A stretch of DNA of 64,000 nt from Vagococcus hydrophili. GTDB taxonomy: Bacteria > Bacillota > Bacilli > Lactobacillales > Vagococcaceae. A program made the translations under genes and the position numbers. The stretch is taken from NCBI RefSeq assembly GCF_011304195.1, contig NZ_CP049887.1:372001-436000 (forward strand). Direction: 5' to 3'. The notes beneath the pieces were generated by a model. The model saw only the letters and a program-made list of their open reading frames with translations. It did not search any database and was not told where the DNA came from. Each line of letters begins with the position of its first letter. Within the stretch, counting starts at the first letter, position 1. Positions 28,071 through 37,349 of the stretch are shown here, piece by piece.

Positions 28071-29093
28071 TTATTTTTTTAAACTCTTTGTATAGTACTC
28101 GTACCAAATTTTTGCGACATTCTCTTCTGAATAATACTTAGCAGACTCTTTGGATTTCTCTTTGTAGATTTGTAACATATTCGGATTATTTTTTAATTGG
28201 GTTAAAGCTTTCTGCATCTCTGCTACATTTTTTGTATCGATATACTGATTATCAATAATCGCATGATACAATTCTAAGTCACGAAGCATAATAGGTGTTC
28301 CACAATTAAACGCTTCTAAAATGCACATTGGAAATAATTCATTATATGATGGCAACAAAAAGACATCTGCAACATTATAATATTTAACCAATTCATCTCG
28401 GTCGATAATGCCTGTGAATTTTAAGTTTTTAGGCGGATTATCATAAACTTTCTTATAACGATCATAACCATCTGTAATTTTTCCAAAAGAAAAACCACCA
28501 GCCCAAACAAACTGAATATCAGGATTATCCATGGCTAGTTTGATAAAGTCATCTAAGCCTTTTCTTTGCTGGATTTGACCTGCACCAAAGACAATAAAAT
28601 CATCTTGTTTATAAGTTAATTCACTACGCCACTTTTCTTTTTCAGCAATTGTCATTTCATAAAAGTCTTCTGAAGACACAAAGTTTGGAATATAAGTTAC
28701 CTTATCCGTCTTGATTCCAGCCATTTCTAATTTAGGAATAAAAGAGGGATTCACAACAACTAATTGATCCATCCGTTTATAAAATGAAATCAAATAACGA
28801 TCAAACATTTTTTGGAAAGGTGAAAAAATGGCGATACTACCTTCTAATGTTTCTGGTAAAAAATGAACGTAGCCAATTCTTATACCTCTTCTTTTCTTAA
28901 AAAAAGTGGAGATAAAAAAGAACGGGTCTACCGTATGATAATGAGCGATATCTGATTTTGTATATTTATTTATCTTAATGTCAAATTCTTCTGGGAATGT
29001 TTTGGTTAACATTTTTATTAATTCTTTGTAGGCACTTCCGACGCCTTGCCCCTTCACCTTGTCAGCAGAAGAAAACATATTAATCTTCAGCAA
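28071..29093 (-). CDS. bgsA: Glycolipid glucosyltransferase (diglucosyl-DAG synthase, BgsA type)
   Basis: A 340-residue GT4 glycosyltransferase with the acceptor-domain start INMFSSADKVKGQGVGSAYK, a membrane-associating basic region (FSPFQKMFDRYLISFYKRMD) and the donor site PSYNELFPMCILEAFNCG. The shorter member of the pair is, in enterococci, BgsA, which adds the second glucose to make diglucosyl-DAG, the anchor of lipoteichoic acid. TTG start with GGGAG 8 bases upstream. First gene of the operon. Confidence 0.85.
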   Translation of the reverse strand: MLKINMFSSADKVKGQGVGSAYKELIKMLTKTFPEEFDIKINKYTKSDIAHYHTVDPFFFISTFFKKRRGIRIGYVHFLPETLEGSIAIFSPFQKMFDRYLISFYKRMDQLVVVNPSFIPKLEMAGIKTDKVTYIPNFVSSEDFYEMTIAEKEKWRSELTYKQDDFIVFGAGQIQQRKGLDDFIKLAMDNPDIQFVWAGGFSFGKITDGYDRYKKVYDNPPKNLKFTGIIDRDELVKYYNVADVFLLPSYNELFPMCILEAFNCGTPIMLRDLELYHAIIDNQYIDTKNVAEMQKALTQLKNNPNMLQIYKEKSKESAKYYSEENVAKIWYEYYTKSLKK

Positions 29094-29170
29094 TTATTTC
29101 ACTCCCTATTGATTACTATACTGAATAACGAATGTCAAAACATCCTACCACAGTCCTAGTTTGTCTTTTT

Positions 29171-29176
29171 ATTATA
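29171..29176 (-). promoter_or_regulatory. Promoter of the bgsA operon
   Basis: Minus-strand extended -10 TGCTATAAT, with TATAAT at 29171-29176, about 75 bases before the bgsA start. The -35 is weak (T-rich), as usual for extended -10 promoters. Confidence 0.6.
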
Positions 29177-29285
29177 GCATATTCAAAAAAATGCTAAAAA
29201 AGAAACCACCAATCATTTTAACATGTTTTGAGTAATAATCATAAATTTATTACAAAAAACAATGATTTTTTAAGTATATATAAAA

Positions 29286-29329
29286 AAAGACCTAAAACAT
29301 AAGTATCAATACTTACGTCATAGGTCTTT
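29286..29329 (-). terminator. Terminator of ptsHI
   Basis: Stem AAAGACCTA/TAGGTCTTT (29286-29294 with 29321-29329), with an inner AAGTAT/ATACTT stem. A T-run follows on the minus strand. Confidence 0.88.
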
Positions 29330-29337
29330 GTCAATTT

Positions 29338-31062
29338 TTATTCTGCTGTATATTCGTTAACTAAAGCCACAACTTCTTCAGCTGTATCACATTCAGTGAT
29401 TGCTTTGTTAGCTAATTCAGCCATTTTAGTTGAGTCTAAACGTTTCATTAAGCTTCTAGTACGTAAAATACTTGTTGCGCTCATTGAGAATTCGTCTAAA
29501 CCTAAACCAACTAATAATGGAACAGCTGTTTGATCTCCAGCCATCTCACCACACATACCAGCCCATTTACCTTCAGCGTGAGCTGAGTCAATTACGTTTT
29601 TAATTAAACGTAAGATTGCAGGATTATATGGTTGATATAGGTAAGAAACGCGTTCGTTCATACGGTCTGCTGCCATTGTGTATTGAATTAAGTCATTTGT
29701 TCCGATACTGAAGAAATCAACTTCTTTAGCAAAGCGATCAGCGATCACGGCTGCAGCTGGGATTTCAATCATGATACCAACTTGGATATCATCAGATACT
29801 TTCACACCTTCAGCAACTAATTTAGCTTTTTCTTCTAATAACATTGCTTTAGCATCACGGAATTCTTGTAATGTAGCAATCATTGGGAACATAATGCGTA
29901 AGTTACCGTGAGTTGAGGCACGTAAAAGAGCACGCAACTGAGTACGGAACATTTCGTCTTCTGCTAGACAGATACGAATTGCGCGGTAACCTAAGAATGG
30001 GTTCATTTCTTCAGGGAACTTCAAGTATGGTAACTCTTTGTCTCCACCGATATCCATAGTACGAACCACAACTGGTTTACCATTCATACCTTCTAATACT
30101 GCTTTGTAAGCTTCAAATTGATCATCTTCACTAGGGAAATCTGGTGAGTCCATGTATAGGAATTCTGTACGGTATAAACCAACAGCTTCTCCCCCATGTC
30201 CATTAACACCTTCTAAATCTTTAGGTGTTCCAATATTTCCAGCTAATTCAAAATGTTTACCATCGGCTGTAACAGTTTGAGCATTTTTTAATTTATCCCA
30301 TTCAGCTTTAAGATCTGCGAAAGCTTTTGCTTTTGCTTCAAATTCAGCTATTTCTTCAGTTGATGGGTTAACTGTCACAATACCTTCGCTACCGTCTAAG
30401 GCTAACATGTCGCCTTCTGAGACAGCTTCAGTGATGTTTTTAGTTCCAACAACAGCTGGGATTTCTAATGAGCGGGCCATGATAGCTGAATGAGACGTAC
30501 GTCCACCAATGTTAGTCACAAAGGCTTGAACGAAATTACGATCTAACTGAGCTGTATCACTTGGTGTTAAATCTTCAGCAACAATGATAACTTTTTCGTT
30601 AATCATTGATAAATCTGGTAATTTAACGCCTACTAAGTGACTCATCACACGTTTCATTACATCTTTAATATCTGCTGCACGTTCTTGCATGTATGGGTTA
30701 TCCACCATGCTTTCAAACATACCAACAAACATGTCTGTTACTTCTTTAAGCGCTGATTCTGCGTTGACTTGGTTATCCTTAATGTTACCCTCAATAGCTC
30801 CAACTAATTCTGGATCTGAAAGGACCATTAAATGAGCATCAAATACTTGTGCTTCTTCTTCACCTAAACTCTCAGCTGCTTTGTTACGAATAGCTTGTAA
30901 CTCAGTTGTTGATTGTTTTAATGCATCAGAAAGACGAGCAATTTCTTGATCGACGTTATCAGTTGATTTTTTCTCAAATGATAAGTCAGGCTCAACTAAA
31001 AGATAAGCTTTTGCAACCGCAATACCATCACTAACGGCAATACCTTTTAATTGTTTAGTCAT
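29338..31062 (-). CDS. ptsI: Phosphoenolpyruvate-protein phosphotransferase (PTS enzyme I)
   Basis: A 574-residue enzyme that takes phosphate from PEP onto its own His, in [19 protein letters not shown], and passes it to HPr. The PEP-utilising C-terminal domain has [25 protein letters not shown], the metal-binding MIEIPAAAV and [17 protein letters not shown], and the catalytic Cys in [11 protein letters not shown]. Full length. It shares one base with the ptsH stop codon, so the two are translationally coupled. It feeds all PTS sugars and, through HPr, carbon catabolite control. Confidence 0.97.
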   Translation of the reverse strand: MTKQLKGIAVSDGIAVAKAYLLVEPDLSFEKKSTDNVDQEIARLSDALKQSTTELQAIRNKAAESLGEEEAQVFDAHLMVLSDPELVGAIEGNIKDNQVNAESALKEVTDMFVGMFESMVDNPYMQERAADIKDVMKRVMSHLVGVKLPDLSMINEKVIIVAEDLTPSDTAQLDRNFVQAFVTNIGGRTSHSAIMARSLEIPAVVGTKNITEAVSEGDMLALDGSEGIVTVNPSTEEIAEFEAKAKAFADLKAEWDKLKNAQTVTADGKHFELAGNIGTPKDLEGVNGHGGEAVGLYRTEFLYMDSPDFPSEDDQFEAYKAVLEGMNGKPVVVRTMDIGGDKELPYLKFPEEMNPFLGYRAIRICLAEDEMFRTQLRALLRASTHGNLRIMFPMIATLQEFRDAKAMLLEEKAKLVAEGVKVSDDIQVGIMIEIPAAAVIADRFAKEVDFFSIGTNDLIQYTMAADRMNERVSYLYQPYNPAILRLIKNVIDSAHAEGKWAGMCGEMAGDQTAVPLLVGLGLDEFSMSATSILRTRSLMKRLDSTKMAELANKAITECDTAEEVVALVNEYTAE

Positions 31063-31328
31063 TATTCTGATAATCCTTCTTTTTTCATTGTTTCTTCGAT
31101 AGCTGCGATTGCTTCTACTTCGTCAGCACCTTCAGCAGAGATAGTAACGTCAGCACCTTGACCAACACCTAAAGACATAACGCCCATGATTGATTTTAAG
31201 TTTACTGATTTACCTTTGTATTCTAAGTTGATATCTGAACTGAATTTACTTGCAGTTTGTACCAATAAAGTTGCTGGACGTGCGTGGATACCTGTGTCTG
31301 CTACTACGTGAAATTCTTTTTTTTCCAT
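31062..31328 (-). CDS. ptsH: Phosphocarrier protein HPr
   Basis: 88 residues. The catalytic His15 is in [15 protein letters not shown], and the regulatory Ser46 in [13 protein letters not shown] is the site for HPr kinase in Firmicutes. His-phosphorylated HPr donates to EIIA proteins. Ser-phosphorylated HPr is the CcpA co-repressor. First gene of ptsHI. Confidence 0.97.
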   Translation of the reverse strand: MEKKEFHVVADTGIHARPATLLVQTASKFSSDINLEYKGKSVNLKSIMGVMSLGVGQGADVTISAEGADEVEAIAAIEETMKKEGLSE

Positions 31329-31421
31329 AATTAATCATTCTCCTTCAATTATACGAATGTGTTTTTTCGGATTAAAAATTGTTAGCGATTTACTAAAAAT
31401 TTATAACCCTTTCAATGATAA

Positions 31422-31450
31422 AGAATACCATGTTTTATTACTTGTGACAA
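31422..31450 (-). promoter_or_regulatory. ptsHI promoter
   Basis: Minus-strand -35 TTGTCA (31445-31450) and extended -10 TGGTATTCT (TATTCT at 31422-31427), separated by 17 bases. A leader of about 90 bases precedes ptsH. Confidence 0.65.
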
Positions 31451-31499
31451 CTTTTTTCATTCAAGTTATTGAGTGAACTTGAAAGTATTTGCATTATTT

Positions 31500-31682
31500 T
31501 CATGAGTTCTTTCTATAAATAACCCTTCCACCTAAAATAGCTTCCCCTACAATCTGGTCTTTTTCAGGATGTTTAACCCATACATCCCTAAATAAAAAAA
31601 AGTCTTCCTTCTCAACATTGATTTCTTCGATTTCACCTGTCAGTAGTTTTTCTATTTCACTAGTATATTTATTTTCTTCCAT
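31500..31682 (-). CDS. Small conserved-looking hypothetical protein (60 aa)
   Basis: A 60-residue acidic protein: an N-terminal helix rich in Glu (EEINVEKEDFF), then a compact beta-like end (FRDVWVKHPEKDQIVGEAIL, GGRVIYRK). No family recognised and no signal peptide or membrane segment. The ribosome-binding site is weak (GAAAG about 9 bases before ATG). It fills the gap between ptsH and clpE and overlaps no other credible gene. It is either a real small gene or chance. Confidence 0.5.
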   Translation of the reverse strand: MEENKYTSEIEKLLTGEIEEINVEKEDFFLFRDVWVKHPEKDQIVGEAILGGRVIYRKNS

Positions 31683-31779
31683 AAACCGTCACTTTCTTTC
31701 ATTTGATTTAACCTCACAATTATAACGTAAGCTTTCCCTTTAAGCCAAATATTCCCTTTTATTGAGGAAGTTCAATTCC

Positions 31780-31834
31780 TTGATAAAAAGTAAGTAACTA
31801 AGTTATAATTAATCAAAGGTCAAAAAAGGTCAAT
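31780..31834 (+). promoter_or_regulatory. clpE promoter with CtsR operator
   Basis: -35 TTGATA (31780-31785) and -10 TATAAT (31804-31809), 18 bases apart. Nine bases on is GGTCAAA-N3-GGTCAAT (31818-31834), the tandem heptad of CtsR, the class III heat-shock repressor. Binding there would block transcription start. Confidence 0.85.
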
Positions 31835-31875
31835 TAGATAGTTGATCTTAATTATCAAGTTAGGAGAGTGATCAA

Positions 31876-34053
31876 ATGCTTTGTCAAAATTGCCAATCAA
31901 ATGAAGCTACCATTCATCTATATACAAATGTTCAAGGTCAAAAGAAACAAATTGACCTCTGCCAACAATGTTACCGTGAGATTAAACAACAAGAAGATTT
32001 AGCTCATCGTGAAAAAATGACCCAAGATCCCTATGGTTTTGGTTCCCTCAATGAGTTATTCCGTCAATTAGCCGAACAAAACTTCCAACAATCACAAGAT
32101 AAAACGCCACCAACTCAATCAGGTAAAATGGGACCACCTAAACCGCCTAGAAATAATGGTGGCAGTATTCTACAAGAGTTTGGTGAAAACTTAACCCAAG
32201 CAGCCAGAGATGGAAAAATTGATCCTGTCATTGGGCGAGATGAAGAAATTACTCGTGTGATTGAAATATTAAATAGACGAACAAAAAACAATCCTGTTTT
32301 AACCGGTGAACCTGGTGTAGGTAAAACGGCTGTCGTCGAAGGTCTCGCTCTAAAAATCGTTGAATCTAGTGTGCCACAAAAATTACTTGAAAAAGAAGTA
32401 ATTCGTTTAGATGTAGCTTCTTTAGTTCAAGGAACTGGTATCAGAGGTCAATTTGAAGAACGAATGCAACTACTCATCCAAGAACTAAAGGCAGACCCAT
32501 CGATCATTTTATTCATCGATGAAGTCCATGAAATTGTGGGAGCCGGAACTGCTGGTGACGGGAACATGGATGCGGGAAATATTTTAAAACCAGCTCTTGC
32601 TCGTGGTGAGTTACAAATGGTCGGCGCAACCACTTTAAATGAATACCGAATCATTGAAAAAGATGCCGCTTTAGAAAGAAGAATGCAACCTGTTCGGGTT
32701 AATGAGCCTTCTGAAGAAGAAACCATTATCATCTTAAAAGGCATTCAAAAACGATATGAAGATTTCCACCATGTAACTTATACAAAAGAAGCCATCACAG
32801 GTGCGGTTAAATTATCTAGTCGCTTTATTCAAGACAGACAATTACCAGATAAAGCCATTGATTTACTGGATGAAACTGGTTCTAAAAAGAATTTAACCAT
32901 TCAAGTCATTGATCCAAAAGTCTTAGATCAACGAATTATAGATGCTGAAAAACAAAAAGAGCTTGCCTCAAAAGAAGAAGATTTTGAAAAAGCTGCTTAC
33001 TACCGAGACCAAGTCAAAAAGCTAACTGATTTAAAAGAAAAAGAAGTCGCTGACGAAGACATCCCAACTGTGACACTAAAAGACATGGAAAAAGTCGTTG
33101 AAACAATTACTGGTATTCCCGTGGGAGATTTAAAAGAAAAAGAACAAGCTCAAATGAAAAATCTCGACAAAGACTTAAGAAAACACGTGATTGGTCAAGA
33201 TGATGCTGTTGATAAAGTTTCAAAAGCGATTAAACGAAACCGAATCGGTTTAAACAAAAAGAATCGCCCCATTGGTTCATTTCTCTTTGTTGGTCCAACG
33301 GGTGTTGGGAAAACAGAACTTGGTAAACAACTCGCCTTCGAAATGTTTGGAGATAAAGAAAGTATGATTCGCTTTGATATGAGTGAATACATGGAAAAAC
33401 ATAGTATCTCAAAATTAATCGGATCTCCTCCCGGTTACGTCGGTTATGAAGATGCAGGACAATTAACAGAAACTGTGAGAAGAAATCCGTACAGCCTGAT
33501 TCTTTTAGATGAAATTGAAAAAGCTCATCCTGACGTGTTACATATGTTCCTTCAAATATTAGAAGACGGTCGTTTGACTGACTCAAAAGGTCGCACAGTG
33601 AGTTTCAAAGACACCTTAATCATCATGACAAGTAACGCTGGAACAGGAGCTGTGGAAGCAAACGTTGGCTTTGGTGCTGCTAAAGAAGGAACAAACCAAT
33701 CAGTTTTAGGGCAGTTAAACAATTTCTTTAAACCCGAATTCTTAAATCGTTTTGACGGGATTATCGAGTTCAAATCTTTAAGTAAAGAAAACTTACTAAG
33801 GATTGTTTCCTTAATGATTGATGAGGTTAACGAGATGATGAAGGATCAAGGCATCCAAATTGAAACAAGTACAGAAGTTAACGAAAAACTAGTTGATCTA
33901 GGCTATGACCCTAAAATGGGGGCACGACCACTAAGACGAGTAATTCAAGAAAATATTGAAGATGAAATTGCTGATTTTTACTTGGAACATCCCGCAACGA
34001 AAGAACTTGTTGCTGTTTTAGAGGGAGATGACATCGTGGTGAAGGGGAAATAA
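31876..34053 (+). CDS. clpE: ATP-dependent Clp protease ATP-binding subunit ClpE
   Basis: A 725-residue class I Hsp100 unfoldase. The N-terminal four-cysteine zinc finger that defines ClpE is present (Cys3, Cys6, Cys29, Cys32). The first AAA+ module has Walker [10 protein letters not shown], the linker has a UVR-like coiled stretch ([17 protein letters not shown]), and the second module has GPTGVGKTE with [14 protein letters not shown]. It works with ClpP in heat and general stress. A CtsR operator controls it. A DUF1827 gene follows, as in other Lactobacillales. Confidence 0.95.
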   Translation: MLCQNCQSNEATIHLYTNVQGQKKQIDLCQQCYREIKQQEDLAHREKMTQDPYGFGSLNELFRQLAEQNFQQSQDKTPPTQSGKMGPPKPPRNNGGSILQEFGENLTQAARDGKIDPVIGRDEEITRVIEILNRRTKNNPVLTGEPGVGKTAVVEGLALKIVESSVPQKLLEKEVIRLDVASLVQGTGIRGQFEERMQLLIQELKADPSIILFIDEVHEIVGAGTAGDGNMDAGNILKPALARGELQMVGATTLNEYRIIEKDAALERRMQPVRVNEPSEEETIIILKGIQKRYEDFHHVTYTKEAITGAVKLSSRFIQDRQLPDKAIDLLDETGSKKNLTIQVIDPKVLDQRIIDAEKQKELASKEEDFEKAAYYRDQVKKLTDLKEKEVADEDIPTVTLKDMEKVVETITGIPVGDLKEKEQAQMKNLDKDLRKHVIGQDDAVDKVSKAIKRNRIGLNKKNRPIGSFLFVGPTGVGKTELGKQLAFEMFGDKESMIRFDMSEYMEKHSISKLIGSPPGYVGYEDAGQLTETVRRNPYSLILLDEIEKAHPDVLHMFLQILEDGRLTDSKGRTVSFKDTLIIMTSNAGTGAVEANVGFGAAKEGTNQSVLGQLNNFFKPEFLNRFDGIIEFKSLSKENLLRIVSLMIDEVNEMMKDQGIQIETSTEVNEKLVDLGYDPKMGARPLRRVIQENIEDEIADFYLEHPATKELVAVLEGDDIVVKGK

Positions 34054-34281
34054 CAACTTTTTAAATAATGAAATTATCTCCTATGAGAGTTACTTACTCA
34101 TCTCAAAAGGTTGCTAAACAAGATTTTTATACTTTACCTCCTTTTAATATACATAACAAAGATTCAACAAAGCTACTTATAAATGAAGGCATACCAATTA
34201 TTTATCTGATTTATTTTTCATTTAATGGTATAATAGATACATATTCTAAAAGAAGTTCAATAACAGACAGAGGTGATCAGT

Positions 34282-34596
34282 ATGAAATTAATCGATGTAA
34301 CTAACAGCTATGCAACTCTAGTTTCAAAACAATTAGAAAATACAGATGCAACGTATGTTAAAGTTTACTCACTTGGAAAAACATTAGTCGTCCACAGTAT
34401 TGCAGACACTCATATTGAAGTGGTGATTGTTAACAAATCAAGAGAAGTGAAAGAATTTGAAGTGGATCATGTTTTAGAGGAAATTTTAGATCGAGGGATC
34501 AATAAAGATGATTTAAGTATCATCAGAACCACTGGTGTTGTTGAAATTTCCATGAAAGTTCAGAAGAAAAAAGTAAAAGCTAATAGTGAGGAATAA
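34282..34596 (+). CDS. DUF1827-family protein
   Basis: A 104-residue protein with the DUF1827 signature start MKLIDVTNSYATLVSKQLE, then VVHSIADTHIEVVIVNKSR and ILDRGINKDDLSIIRTTG. The role is unknown; the family is nearly always beside clpE in Lactobacillales. The ATG at 34282 follows AGAGGTGAT; three earlier in-frame codons are not used. It has its own extended -10 (TGGTATAAT, TATAAT at about 34231), so it can be expressed apart from clpE. Confidence 0.85.
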   Translation: MKLIDVTNSYATLVSKQLENTDATYVKVYSLGKTLVVHSIADTHIEVVIVNKSREVKEFEVDHVLEEILDRGINKDDLSIIRTTGVVEISMKVQKKKVKANSEE

Positions 34597-34633
34597 AATA
34601 AACGGTTAGGATTTTAGATCCTAACCGTTTATT
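34597..34633. terminator. Bidirectional terminator between DUF1827 and the GW serine hydrolase
   Basis: A 13-bp stem AAACGGTTAGGAT/ATCCTAACCGTTT (34600-34612 with 34618-34630), extended by AATA/TATT, with T-runs on both strands. It ends 3 bases before the convergent stop. Confidence 0.9.
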
Positions 34634-34635
34634 TT

Positions 34636-37242
34636 TTATTTCATAATGTCATAAATTTCTTTAGATAAAATAGAGATTGTTTCATAAGAAGTATTATTTT
34701 GTGTCATCACTGATAAAACATACGGTGTATCTGTATAAACAACTGCCACATCATGTCTAAAACTTCCTACATCACCAATTTTATGAGCAACTCTAACTGG
34801 TAGATATTTAGGAATACGTTGATCATCAAAAACCGTATTTTGCATGTAAGACATTACTTGTCCACCTTGACGATACATCGCACTAATTAATAGTGCATTT
34901 TCTTTAGCAGAAATTTGGAAAGGCGATTGCCACTGACGACCAATAATACTTGAAATTTCACTTCTCATTTTGTAATCATATTGATTAGCACCGTAATATC
35001 CTAAGAAGTTCGCTCCTTGGTTATCTGAATATTTAGCTGTCCAATTTAACATTGTATCTAATGAATAGTACGTTCCAAAAGGTTTCCCTTGTAATATTCC
35101 AGCTCCGCCTCTCATATATGAGTAAATTGGCATTTGATTAATCGCATCTGTGTATAGATATTTACGATTTGGATCAATTTTACCTTGATTAATCATTTTT
35201 TGAGTATAGTACATAGCGGGTAACTTCCCTGTACTTGCTGCTGTAAAAATACGACTACCATTCATTGATGCTGTTGAACCATCCACTAAACTCGTTACAT
35301 AAATTCCATAATTATAAGAATTATATTTAGAGTTTAAAAGCACTTGAACTTTTTCCATTTTCTCAGCTTCACTAGATACTGCTGATTCATTTAAATAGCC
35401 GTACCATTTTCCTTTATTATCATATAAAGAAACATAAGTTGAACCATTAAAATGTTGATATTTCCCTCTAGCATTAAATTTTTTCTTCATATAAGAAGAT
35501 GTATTTCCTTTTTCATTCCATGAAAAATCTGACCACATTGGATAGTTAGACTTAACAATCATCACTTCTTTACCATAGCTTTGGTAAATTCCTTGAGCAC
35601 CATCTGCTACAGTCACACCATTTTTATTAACATAACCAAGCCAAGTTCCCTTGTTATCAAATAAACTATAATAAGTTGCTCCGTTAAAATGACGATATTG
35701 CCCCTTAGCTAAGTAAGTTTTATTATATTTGTTATTAGTTTTTCCTAAGCTATTCCATGAAAAATTTCGCCACATATCATAATTATTTTTAGTGATAGTT
35801 ACGTATTTACCAAAGTTTTGATAGCTGCCTTGAGCACCATCTGCTACTTTTACAAAATCTTTGTTAATGTAACCTTTCCAGACATTATTATTATCGTATA
35901 AAGAATAATAGTCATTACCATTGGCATGGTAATAAACACCTTTTGCTTTTAACGTTTGGTTGGCTAGGCTGCTGATTTTATGGCGACGATTCCAATCAAA
36001 ACTATTCCATGTACTACCATTTTCATTTTTCACTGTGACATATTTATTAAATGAAACATAGTCACCTTGACTGCCTTGAGTTTGTTTCATTGCATTCTTA
36101 TTGATGTATCCATACCATTTATCATTTAAGTCAAATAATGAATAATATGTTTCTCCGTTGTAATGGTGATATTCACCTTTAGCTAAAAACGTACGTTGAT
36201 AAAATTTCTTGCTCTTATTTTTTTCTTTCCAATCAAAATTTTGCCAAATCGGATAATTAGGACTATTCATGATTACATACTGATTTAAACTATGATAAGC
36301 ACCTTGCGCTCCATCAACAATTTTAGCATCCTTTTCATTTAAATAACCATACCACACACCCTTACTGTCATATAAAGAATAGTAGAGACTACCATCAAAA
36401 TGATGATATTTTCCTCTAGCTAGGTAAGTATTTTTATAAAGTTTGTTCGTTTGATGTTTTTCTTTACCATCAAAATTTGATAATGTGCTACTTTGATTAT
36501 TCGTGACTGTCACATACTTACCAAAGGATTGATAAATGCCGCCTTGACTTTCAGCAATAGAAACATCTTCTACTAAAACATAACCAATCATTTCTTCTTT
36601 AACAGAATATAATGTATAATAATTTTTGCCATTAACATGCTTAACTTGCTCTTTAGCTAAAAAAGTTTGCCCCTTAACATAACTATGATTTTCTAAAAAT
36701 TCTAACTCTAAATTTTTATAAATTTTTGCCTTATCTTGATTTAGACTAACATATTTGTTGAAGTCTGCTTTTTCACTATCTAATGTGTCGTGTAATTTAA
36801 TTTCTGATTCTTCTACAACACCAATCATACTTCCTTTTAAATCTGTTAACACATAATATGTTTTTTCATTAAAGATAAATTTTGTATCAGTTTTTAATAG
36901 AACATTTTCAATTTCAGATAATTTAACCAATTCTTTTAAGTCATTATCTTTAAAAATAATCGGTTCGTCTTTAATAAAACTAACATATTGTAATTTTTCT
37001 AATTTAATTAATTCTTTTTCAACATTATTTACTTCTTCTTTTGATTCACTTGTTTTTGTCGTGCTCGTTTCTGTTGTGTCTAACTCAATGCTTGATGTAC
37101 TGCTTTCGACTTTTTCTGTCGTACTGGTTGAACTCGTACTTACCTCCGTCGACTCATTTAACTTTTCAGCACTTACTTCACCAGTTGATAACATAAATAA
37201 ACTAAAGCATCCAATCAATACTGTAAAAATATTCTTTTTCAT
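34636..37242 (-). CDS. Secreted GW-repeat protein with class A beta-lactamase-like serine hydrolase domain
   Basis: 868 residues. A signal peptide (to about 26) is followed by a Ser/Thr/Glu-rich linker to about 75. About seven tandem GW/SH3-like modules of roughly 79 residues come next, the last five canonical (W-x-x-F-x-W ... YHHFNGxTYYSLYD ... GYxN). The C-terminal domain of about 230 residues carries penicillin-recognising motifs: STGK (SxxK), SDN in YSDNQGANF, and KIG in HKIGDVG. I see no ExxLN omega-loop motif, so efficient beta-lactam hydrolysis is unlikely. It may act on muropeptides or be a decoy or receptor. There is no LPXTG, so attachment through GW modules to teichoic polymers is likely. 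Confidence 0.85.
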   Translation of the reverse strand: MKKNIFTVLIGCFSLFMLSTGEVSAEKLNESTEVSTSSTSTTEKVESSTSSIELDTTETSTTKTSESKEEVNNVEKELIKLEKLQYVSFIKDEPIIFKDNDLKELVKLSEIENVLLKTDTKFIFNEKTYYVLTDLKGSMIGVVEESEIKLHDTLDSEKADFNKYVSLNQDKAKIYKNLELEFLENHSYVKGQTFLAKEQVKHVNGKNYYTLYSVKEEMIGYVLVEDVSIAESQGGIYQSFGKYVTVTNNQSSTLSNFDGKEKHQTNKLYKNTYLARGKYHHFDGSLYYSLYDSKGVWYGYLNEKDAKIVDGAQGAYHSLNQYVIMNSPNYPIWQNFDWKEKNKSKKFYQRTFLAKGEYHHYNGETYYSLFDLNDKWYGYINKNAMKQTQGSQGDYVSFNKYVTVKNENGSTWNSFDWNRRHKISSLANQTLKAKGVYYHANGNDYYSLYDNNNVWKGYINKDFVKVADGAQGSYQNFGKYVTITKNNYDMWRNFSWNSLGKTNNKYNKTYLAKGQYRHFNGATYYSLFDNKGTWLGYVNKNGVTVADGAQGIYQSYGKEVMIVKSNYPMWSDFSWNEKGNTSSYMKKKFNARGKYQHFNGSTYVSLYDNKGKWYGYLNESAVSSEAEKMEKVQVLLNSKYNSYNYGIYVTSLVDGSTASMNGSRIFTAASTGKLPAMYYTQKMINQGKIDPNRKYLYTDAINQMPIYSYMRGGAGILQGKPFGTYYSLDTMLNWTAKYSDNQGANFLGYYGANQYDYKMRSEISSIIGRQWQSPFQISAKENALLISAMYRQGGQVMSYMQNTVFDDQRIPKYLPVRVAHKIGDVGSFRHDVAVVYTDTPYVLSVMTQNNTSYETISILSKEIYDIMK

Positions 37243-37310
37243 CTTACTGACAATCCTTCCTTAACTATTTTTTATCCTAACTATTTTAGTATACTCGTTT
37301 CCGCTCAAAA

Positions 37311-37342
37311 AAGAGGATAATTTTTCAATTAATCATCCTCTT
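37311..37342 (-). terminator. Terminator of the GH25 GW-protein gene
   Basis: AAGAGGAT/ATCCTCTT stem (37311-37318 with 37335-37342) and a T6 tail on the minus strand. It lies 8 bases past the stop. Confidence 0.82.
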
Positions 37343-37349
37343 CTAATAA

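Noticed and set aside
34068..34304. 78-codon plus-strand frame between clpE and the DUF1827 gene
   Set aside because: No ribosome-binding site or recognisable features; it overlaps the DUF1827 promoter and start in another frame.
34636..37242. Beta-lactam resistance gene
   Set aside because: Motifs of the superfamily are present but the omega-loop Glu motif is not seen, and the scaffold is a wall-binding protein.
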